Part shown: piece by piece, positions 15,211-20,670 of the stretch | How the letters are laid out: every line of letters starts with the position of its first letter | How positions within the stretch are numbered: position 1 is the first letter of the stretch | Assembly (NCBI GenBank): GCA_036397635.1 | Contig: DASWIP010000092.1 | Location: 1 to 20,670, forward strand | Direction: 5' to 3' | Origin: DASWIP01 sp036397635 | GTDB lineage: Bacteria > Actinomycetota > AC-67 | Length of the DNA stretch: 20,670 nucleotides | The notes under the pieces: model-generated | Database searches by the model: none | The model's input: only the letters and a program-made list of their open reading frames with translations | Told to the model about the DNA's origin: nothing | Program-made: the position numbers and the translations under genes

Positions 15211-18200
15211 CTACAGGTCGATCCCGAGGCGCCGCGTCAACTCAGCCGTCGGTTGAGGTGCCGCCGGCGCCACCAGTGCGACCGGGGCGACCGGGGCGAC
15301 CGGCTGCGGGATCGCTCCGTCCGGCATCGTGTCCGTCGGCGGCGCGAGCCCGTCGCCATCGTCGGTATCACCGCCGTCGCCCGGTCCCGGCGGTTCGGGT
15401 GCCGGGAAAGCCTCGGCGGTCGCGCTGGAGATCACGATCTCGGCTCCGACCGGCAGCCCCAGCGGATTGTCTTGGCCAAGCACCCAGATATGTACGGCGT
15501 TGACCGTGATCCCGTGCTCGGTCGGAAGCTGCTCGTTCAGCATCACAAGCACCGGACCGCCGGGGATCAGCAGAACCGTGTTCGGCGGAGCCCGGCATAC
15601 GTTCGGAACCCCGCACAGGTGGTTGTCGCCGATCGCCAGGTCGGCGATGGTCGCAGTCCCGGATGCCCCATCGAGGTCGGCGGTCGCTTCGGCGCGCGCA
15701 AGCGTTGCCGTCACCGCACCGTCGAGCAGATCCAGATCTTCCAGGGTCGCGGTAGATGTCGCCGACGCCGTGTCGGCGGTGACCGAACCTTGGGTGCTCG
15801 TCCCGCCGGTGGCCGACGTCCCGACGGGCAGATCGAGTCCCGTCACGACTGCCGACTCGTTGCCGCCCGTGATAGGCAGCGTGACCTGACCGATGCGCGC
15901 GCTGCCGACATCGGGGGTCACGTTGTGGAGCGACAGGACGTAGGCTTCCCCGCCCACACCAGGTTGCGTGGCGCAGCCGATGCCCGAGGGCGCCGACGCG
16001 TCGCTCTGGGTGTGCGCGACCGTGATCTCGGTGAGATCACCGTCGAGCAGCCGCACGCGCAGCCCGTTGACGGCGAGCCCACTGGCGAACTCGCTGTTGT
16101 CGTTGGGCTGGATCTCGCCCGCGGCTGCGCCGGTCGGCTGACGCTCGAGCACGTAGACCTCGGCGATCGGCGTCCCATCGGGCGCGGTCACGGCGATGGT
16201 CTTCGGGCCGGTCAGGTCGCCGTAGGTGGTGTCGTTGATGACCAGATCCTGGACCCTGGATCCCTCGGCCGACGAACCCGCCGACGCGACCGTCGCACGG
16301 CTGGCCGAGCGCGCGACGATCGTTGAGGCCTGGACGTGCACGGCACCCAGGTCCAGATCGACCGCCGCGGTGGTAGCCACCGCGGACGCGGCGAAGACCC
16401 CATCCTCCGAGTCGTCCGACTCGTCGACGTGGAGCAGGCTCACCGATCCGACGCCGGGGATCGGGATCTCGAGCACCTGATCCGGGCTCGCCTCGTCGCT
16501 GTCGGGCGTGTCTTCAACCAGCAGCGATCCGAGCAGCTCCGCGCGGAGACCGAACGCGCGTGCCGACGCCTCGCCGCCGAACGCGACCGTGATCGTCCAC
16601 GAGGCTTCCTGCGGATCGATCTCGTCGGCGTCGAGCGTCACCGTGTTGACGATCTCGTCGCCCGCCGTCGCCTCCGTGTCCACCGTGACCGTGATGGTCG
16701 CCTCGTAGGTCCCTTCCGGCAGGCTCGCGAAGGACCACACAACCTGTCCGTTGGGATCACCCTGCGCCGGGGTGACCGGTTCGACGCCTGCCAGCGTCGA
16801 GGCCGAGCCGAAGCGCACGCCCCCGGGCAGGTCGTCGGTGACCGTGGCGTTGGTCAGCGGCGCGCCCGCCACGGTCAGCTCGATGTCGTACTCGACGACA
16901 CCACCCGGTGGCGACGTCTCGCTCGGGCACGCACCCTTGGTCAGCGTGATCGCGAGGTACGTCTTCACGGCGTCCGCATCGAAGCTCACATCGACCCCGC
17001 CGACGGTACCGTTCCAGGTCGCCGTCAACGTGACGGTTCCGGGTGTCGTGGCGTTGATCGTCGCGGTGCACACGCCGTCCGCGTCGCTGACGCAGGTCGC
17101 TTCGGTACCCGACGCAGGCTCATCGTTGATCGACGAGAACTCCGCATCGCTCTCACCGGGATCGAGCATCAGCTCCACCGTCTGGCCCGCGTACGCTTCG
17201 AAGCCGTCGCCCTGATCGCGCGTGAGCGTGATCGTGAAGGTGTGAGGCTCGCCGATGCGGTTGAACGCGCTGGGTGGATCGACGTCGATGGCGTAGTCCT
17301 CCCAGAACTTGTCCGCCGACGCTGAGAAGGACCGCGACGAGTTGCCGGCGGCGGCCAGATAGGTTGCCGTGACGGTGCTCTGGCCGGCGGTGTCCGATGT
17401 GATGACGACCGTGCAGGTTCCATCGGCACCTGTCCCGATGTCCTCGCAGTCGTTGGACACGATCTCGCCGACGCCGGAGAGCTCGATGCTCGGGTGCGCG
17501 CCTTCCACACCAGTCCAGGTCTGGCCGTCGGCGGTCTGCTCGATCGTCACCGTGAAGGTGTGCAGGACGGATCCGGTCTCACCATCGCCGGTTCGCACCG
17601 GGTTGACCTGGCCGTCGGGCGAGACGGCGATCCGGAAGTCGAGCCATTGCTTCGTCGCCGAGGCGCTGAACGTCGCCGACGTGTCGCCTTCCACGGCGAG
17701 GTAGGACGCCGTGAGCGTGCTCTCTCCCGCAGTCGCCGACGTTATCGTGACAGTACACGTCCCGTCCGCGGCGGTGGAGTCGCAGGTGTTCTCGGTGACC
17801 TCACCGACGCCGGACAGCTCGATGTCGATGCTCGCGCCCGACACGCCCGTCCAGGTCTCCCCGTCGGTCGTGCGCTCGAGCGTGACCGTGAAGACGTGCG
17901 GCGTGCCAGCGACGTTGGTGTCCGAACCGGGGGTGACCGAGATCCGGTAGTTCACCCAGGTCTTGCCGGCCTCACCGCTCGCGGTGACCGGGGAGGTGGC
18001 CGTGATCTTCTCGAAGGTCGCCCGCAACGTAGAGTCGCCGGCGTCGTCCGAGGTGAACGTCACCTCGCACTCACCGTCCCCATCGGTCGAGCAGCTGTCC
18101 GCGTCCGGACCGGCCGGCGTGATGCCGGTGATGGTTCCTTCGCCGAGCAGCTCGAACGACACGGTCTCACCGCTCGCCCCATCCCACGTCGCGCCGCCGT

Positions 18201-19473
18201 CCAGCGACCGCTCGAGCAGCGACGTGACAACGTGATCGGTTCCGGTGAGGTTGTTGGCCTGCTCAGGGGTCAAGGTCAGCCGGTACCTGATCTTGGTGTT
18301 CACATACGTGTGGCTGACCGTGATCTGATCGCGGAACCCGACCGTGACGGCCGAGACCGTCGGATCGACCACGTAGCCGTCGGGAGCGGCCGTCTCCTGT
18401 ACCCAGTAGTCGCCGGGTTCGACCTGCTCGAAGGTGCAGCGGCCCGAGGCGCCCTCTTCGCCCGAGACGCAGGTCCCGACCGCCTGATCAAGCGCGGTGA
18501 ACGAGCCGTCGCCGTCATCGGCGTACAGGGTGAACGTGGCGCCGTTCAGCGGCGAACCATCGTCGTCTACCTTCTCGACCGTGATGTCGCTGCACGTCGA
18601 GAAGTCGGCGGGCGCGGGCTGCGTGAAGTCTTCCAGCGCTGAGTTGAACGACGAGCCCGACGCGCGCGTCTTCACCCAGAAGGAACCGAAGCCCGGACAT
18701 CCGAGGAAATCGGGTCCGAAGATGCCGGTGACGTTCAAGCCCACCTCACCGAAACGGCGGATCTGCACATCACCACCGCCGAACGGTTCGTGCACCGGCC
18801 GCGCGATAAGCGTGTTGTTGATGTCGCCGAAGGCGTCGTTGGCGGGGATGACTACCGAAACCCACTCACCGAACAGTGCTTCCTCGTTCTGCGGCGTAAG
18901 TGGGTTATCCGTCTGCCCCTGCCACCGCCGGAGTCCGATGGCGACCGGGTTGGACCCGCCCGCGTAGTCGTAGATCACCAAGAGATCGTCGGTTGAGCGC
19001 TCGGGGATCAGCGTCCCCGCGCCGTTGACGATCTTGCTGCGCTTCCTGTTGATCTCGAAGTTCACGTTCGCGGAACCGTTCCCTTGGATGGCCAGACGCT
19101 CGAATGCGAGCCAGAGATAGGAGTCGGTCTCGGTCACCTCAGAGGCGGCGTACCCGCGGATAAGATCCGATTTCCCGGAAGGCTTCCCCGTGCCGAAGAC
19201 CCAGTTGTTCGGCTCGTTCTCCTTGCTGCCGCCCGTGAAGATGTCGTCGGTGGAGCTGTTCCCAGCATCGGTGCTCCCGATCACGGGCGTGATGGTTTCC
19301 CAGTCCCGAGTCGCAGCTTCGCCTCCGGCGACCAAACCGTCGAAGTCGAAGTCGCCATCGACCTCGAACCCGCCCACGATGCCCCCGGGTCCGCTGTGGT
19401 TCGCGGATGCGATGCCGGGCAACCCGGCGACGAGCAGTGCAACGACTACGGCAGCGAACCGCTTGACCCGCAT
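15211..19473 (-). CDS. Giant secreted multi-domain surface protein (SpaA, Ig-like repeats, DUF11, choice-of-anchor P-like)
   Basis: This 1420-residue protein starts with a Sec signal peptide (MRVKR..., cleavage near ASA-N25). Domains by eye are as follows. Residues 26-293 are an N-terminal beta-rich region opening with GGFEVDGDFDFDG. Residues 295-395 are a SpaA/Cna_B prealbumin-like domain with GSPLNGATFTLY and ETAAPDGY. Residues 396-840 are four Ig-like repeats of 105-115 residues, each with a close Cys pair and a DGxCxVTITSxxAGxSTLxA signature. Residues 841-965 are a DUF11-like domain (LPGGVRFGSAS). Residues 966-1355 resemble choice-of-anchor P domains. The end is a Pro/Ala-rich tail. No LPXTG or terminal transmembrane helix is present, so attachment is unclear. 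The ATG at 19473 has GGGGGAG upstream. A role as cell-surface adhesin or fibrous layer protein is inferred from architecture; no enzyme motif is seen. Confidence 0.88.
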   Translation of the reverse strand: MRVKRFAAVVVALLVAGLPGIASANHSGPGGIVGGFEVDGDFDFDGLVAGGEAATRDWETITPVIGSTDAGNSSTDDIFTGGSKENEPNNWVFGTGKPSGKSDLIRGYAASEVTETDSYLWLAFERLAIQGNGSANVNFEINRKRSKIVNGAGTLIPERSTDDLLVIYDYAGGSNPVAIGLRRWQGQTDNPLTPQNEEALFGEWVSVVIPANDAFGDINNTLIARPVHEPFGGGDVQIRRFGEVGLNVTGIFGPDFLGCPGFGSFWVKTRASGSSFNSALEDFTQPAPADFSTCSDITVEKVDDDGSPLNGATFTLYADDGDGSFTALDQAVGTCVSGEEGASGRCTFEQVEPGDYWVQETAAPDGYVVDPTVSAVTVGFRDQITVSHTYVNTKIRYRLTLTPEQANNLTGTDHVVTSLLERSLDGGATWDGASGETVSFELLGEGTITGITPAGPDADSCSTDGDGECEVTFTSDDAGDSTLRATFEKITATSPVTASGEAGKTWVNYRISVTPGSDTNVAGTPHVFTVTLERTTDGETWTGVSGASIDIELSGVGEVTENTCDSTAADGTCTVTITSATAGESTLTASYLAVEGDTSATFSASATKQWLDFRIAVSPDGQVNPVRTGDGETGSVLHTFTVTIEQTADGQTWTGVEGAHPSIELSGVGEIVSNDCEDIGTGADGTCTVVITSDTAGQSTVTATYLAAAGNSSRSFSASADKFWEDYAIDVDPPSAFNRIGEPHTFTITLTRDQGDGFEAYAGQTVELMLDPGESDAEFSSINDEPASGTEATCVSDADGVCTATINATTPGTVTLTATWNGTVGGVDVSFDADAVKTYLAITLTKGACPSETSPPGGVVEYDIELTVAGAPLTNATVTDDLPGGVRFGSASTLAGVEPVTPAQGDPNGQVVWSFASLPEGTYEATITVTVDTEATAGDEIVNTVTLDADEIDPQEASWTITVAFGGEASARAFGLRAELLGSLLVEDTPDSDEASPDQVLEIPIPGVGSVSLLHVDESDDSEDGVFAASAVATTAAVDLDLGAVHVQASTIVARSASRATVASAGSSAEGSRVQDLVINDTTYGDLTGPKTIAVTAPDGTPIAEVYVLERQPTGAAAGEIQPNDNSEFASGLAVNGLRVRLLDGDLTEITVAHTQSDASAPSGIGCATQPGVGGEAYVLSLHNVTPDVGSARIGQVTLPITGGNESAVVTGLDLPVGTSATGGTSTQGSVTADTASATSTATLEDLDLLDGAVTATLARAEATADLDGASGTATIADLAIGDNHLCGVPNVCRAPPNTVLLIPGGPVLVMLNEQLPTEHGITVNAVHIWVLGQDNPLGLPVGAEIVISSATAEAFPAPEPPGPGDGGDTDDGDGLAPPTDTMPDGAIPQPVAPVAPVALVAPAAPQPTAELTRRLGIDL
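16954..18288 (-). repeat. Four tandem Ig-like domain repeats within the surface protein
   Basis: The segment codes for residues 396-840. The four units begin near residues 396, 508, 613 and 727. They share HTFTVTLERTxDGxTWTGV, ELSGVGE, the Cys-pair loop (C461/C469, C564/C573, C676/C687, C794/C802) and a closing Trp or Tyr strand. Units two and three are most alike, which suggests internal duplication. Confidence 0.75.
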
Positions 19474-19544
19474 GATGGCTCCCCCGATCTCGATCAGGCT
19501 TCACCAAAAGTTCCTGAAGGCCCTGTATTGGACATTTGGGACTA

Positions 19545-19581
19545 GAAGTCCTGCTTCGGGCAAAACAGGAAGTCCTGCTTC
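19545..19581. repeat. Two 13-base direct repeats, each a small dyad, upstream of the surface-protein gene
   Basis: GAAGTCCTGCTTC occurs exactly at 19545-19557 and 19569-19581, 24 bases apart. Each copy is itself symmetric (GAAG-N5-CTTC). A weaker related copy may lie at about 19506-19520. The pair sits about 70-110 bases before the start codon at 19473, so a regulator-binding role is plausible but unproven. Confidence 0.55.
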
Positions 19582-19600
19582 AGGGGAACCAGGTCGAGCC

Positions 19601-19642
19601 CGGTCGGGCAGGGCTGGTCAGAGGTCGTACAGGGCTGGTCAG
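19601..19642. repeat. Tandem 21-base repeat upstream of the surface-protein gene
   Basis: On the minus strand, CTGACCAGCCCTG is followed after two variable bases by CGACC, and the 21-base unit is then repeated immediately. The copies agree at 18 of 21 positions. The period equals two helical turns. The repeat lies in the 228-base spacer between the trpS stop and the surface-protein start. Confidence 0.6.
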
Positions 19643-19701
19643 CTCGTGCGCGTCCTCGACTCAGCGGAGGAGGCTCAAGGTCGGCTGCGGGCGCTCACGC
19701 C

Positions 19702-20670
19702 TCAGCGCGCGCGCGGCACGAAGCCGACCCGCTCCCTGACCCTGTCGAGCGTCTCGGCCGCGACCGCTTGCGCCTTCTGAGCTCCGCGCGCGAGCGTGGC
19801 CATCAAGCCGGCCTGATCTCTCACGATCTCGTCGTAGCGCTTCTGCACGGGGTCCAGGAACGCGACGATCGCCTCGGCGAGATCGGTCTTGAAGTCGCCG
19901 TACCCCCGGCCCTCGTACGCCCGCTCGAGCTCGCCGATCGAGCGGCCGTCGACGGCGCTGAAGATCTCGAGGAGGTTGGTGATCGCGGGCTTGTCCTCGC
20001 GCGCCAGGATCTCGCGCCCCGAGTCTGTCACCGCCGTCTTGATCTTCTTGCGCAAGGTCTCGGGCGCGTCGAGCAGCCCGATGGTTCCATTGGGCGACTC
20101 CTCGGATTTCGACATCTTCGCTGTCGGGTCCTGTAGATCCATGATCCGCGCACCGTGCTTGGGGATCGCCGCCTCGGGCACCACGAACGTGTCCCCGAAG
20201 CGCGAGTTGAAGCGCATCGCGATATCGCGGGTCAGCTCGAGGTGTTGCTTCTGATCGTCGCCCACGGGCACACGGTCGGCCTGGTAGATCAGGATGTCGG
20301 CCGCCATCAACACCGGATAGGTGAACAGACCGGCGGTCGAGGCACCCTCTCCACGCTTGGCGCTCTTGTCCTTGAACTGGGTCATGCGACGCAACTCGCC
20401 GAAGCCGGTGATGCACCCGAGGATCCAACCAACCTCGGCGTGCTCGGGGACGTGTGACTGGATGAACAGCGTCGCCTTGTCCGGATCCAGACCGACGGAC
20501 AGGTAGAGCGCTGCGATGTCCAGACTGTTGCGCTGTAGCTCGCCGGGATCCTGCTGGACGGTGATCGCATGGAGGTCCACGACCGGGAAGAAGCAGTCGT
20601 GCACGTCCTGATCGGCAACGAAGTATCGCAGCGCGCCGATGTAGTTGCCGAGCGTCAGCTCGCCAGAGGG
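19702..20670 (-). CDS. trpS: Tryptophanyl-tRNA synthetase (5' end cut by window)
   Basis: The visible 322 residues form a class Ic aminoacyl-tRNA synthetase that charges tRNA-Trp in the cytoplasm. The frame is open to the window edge and begins PSGELTLGNYIGALRYF, the TrpS version of the HIGH signature. Other marks are GDDQKQHLELTRDIA (tryptophan/ATP pocket) and the KMSKS loop at visible residues 185-189 (AKMSKSEESPNG). Comparison with typical TrpS starts suggests that only about ten N-terminal residues are missing. The first in-window GTG at 20604 is not the start, since conserved residues lie upstream. The stop is TGA at 19702-19704. It precedes the surface-protein gene on the same strand after a 228-base repeat-rich spacer. 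Confidence 0.97.
   Translation of the reverse strand, partial: PSGELTLGNYIGALRYFVADQDVHDCFFPVVDLHAITVQQDPGELQRNSLDIAALYLSVGLDPDKATLFIQSHVPEHAEVGWILGCITGFGELRRMTQFKDKSAKRGEGASTAGLFTYPVLMAADILIYQADRVPVGDDQKQHLELTRDIAMRFNSRFGDTFVVPEAAIPKHGARIMDLQDPTAKMSKSEESPNGTIGLLDAPETLRKKIKTAVTDSGREILAREDKPAITNLLEIFSAVDGRSIGELERAYEGRGYGDFKTDLAEAIVAFLDPVQKRYDEIVRDQAGLMATLARGAQKAQAVAAETLDRVRERVGFVPRAR

Noticed and set aside
19545..19642. CRISPR array
   Set aside because: There are only two copies of each of two different short repeats, spacers are too short, and no cas genes are present.
19474..19701. Cyclic-di-GMP or other riboswitch before the surface-protein gene
   Set aside because: Read on the minus strand, the spacer lacks the conserved core of the riboswitch classes I know; only simple repeats are visible.

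Overview
The window is high-GC, densely packed bacterial chromosome. It most likely comes from an actinobacterium, probably an uncultured lineage. The reasons are the frequent GTG starts, the Rv0121-like PPOX/F420-type enzyme, an LpdA-type NAD(P)H-quinone dehydrogenase of the mycobacterial kind, and several genes that look leaderless. The class cannot be fixed from sequence alone. I see no tRNA or rRNA genes, IS elements, phage genes or CRISPR arrays.

Left part (1-4794, all minus strand). Read in transcription order, there is a PQQ-type sugar dehydrogenase lipoprotein (4794-3550). It is followed by an ArsR-type repressor and SRPBCC/AHSA1 pair with ATGA overlap (3476-2677), a YcaQ/AlkX-type DNA glycosylase (2646-1438), a small soluble Rieske protein 4 bases further on (1433-1086), and a secreted protein of unknown function (981-31).

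Middle (4877-8096, plus strand). Two NhaA Na+/H+ antiporter paralogues flank a small PPOX/F420-type oxidoreductase. The second nhaA converges on lpdA so tightly that one CTAG is the stop codon of both genes.

Central metabolism block. On the minus strand, a stand-alone methylmalonyl-CoA mutase catalytic subunit (11040-9463) runs into lpdA (9463-8093) with a TGATG overlap. Divergent from it on the plus strand lies the succinate dehydrogenase operon sdhC-sdhD-sdhA-X-sdhB (11205-15152). MCM yields succinyl-CoA, and SDH oxidises the derived succinate, so the two units are linked through the TCA cycle. Gene X (13762-14436) is the main find. It is a heme-oxygenase-like protein of the CADD family, in which Chlamydia CADD is a self-sacrificing p-aminobenzoate synthase. 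It keeps all six metal ligands and both sacrificial residues (Tyr and Lys), and it overlaps sdhB by four bases.

Right part (minus strand). A 15-bp perfect hairpin separates sdhB from a convergent 1420-residue secreted, multi-domain surface protein (19473-15211). Upstream of that gene is a 228-bp spacer with two kinds of short direct repeat. The window ends inside trpS, which lacks only its first few codons.

Several genes without a Shine-Dalgarno sequence (arsR, ycaQ, the sugar dehydrogenase, the PPOX gene, nhaA2) have a TANNNT hexamer ending 6-7 nt before the ATG. This is the geometry expected of leaderless mRNAs.
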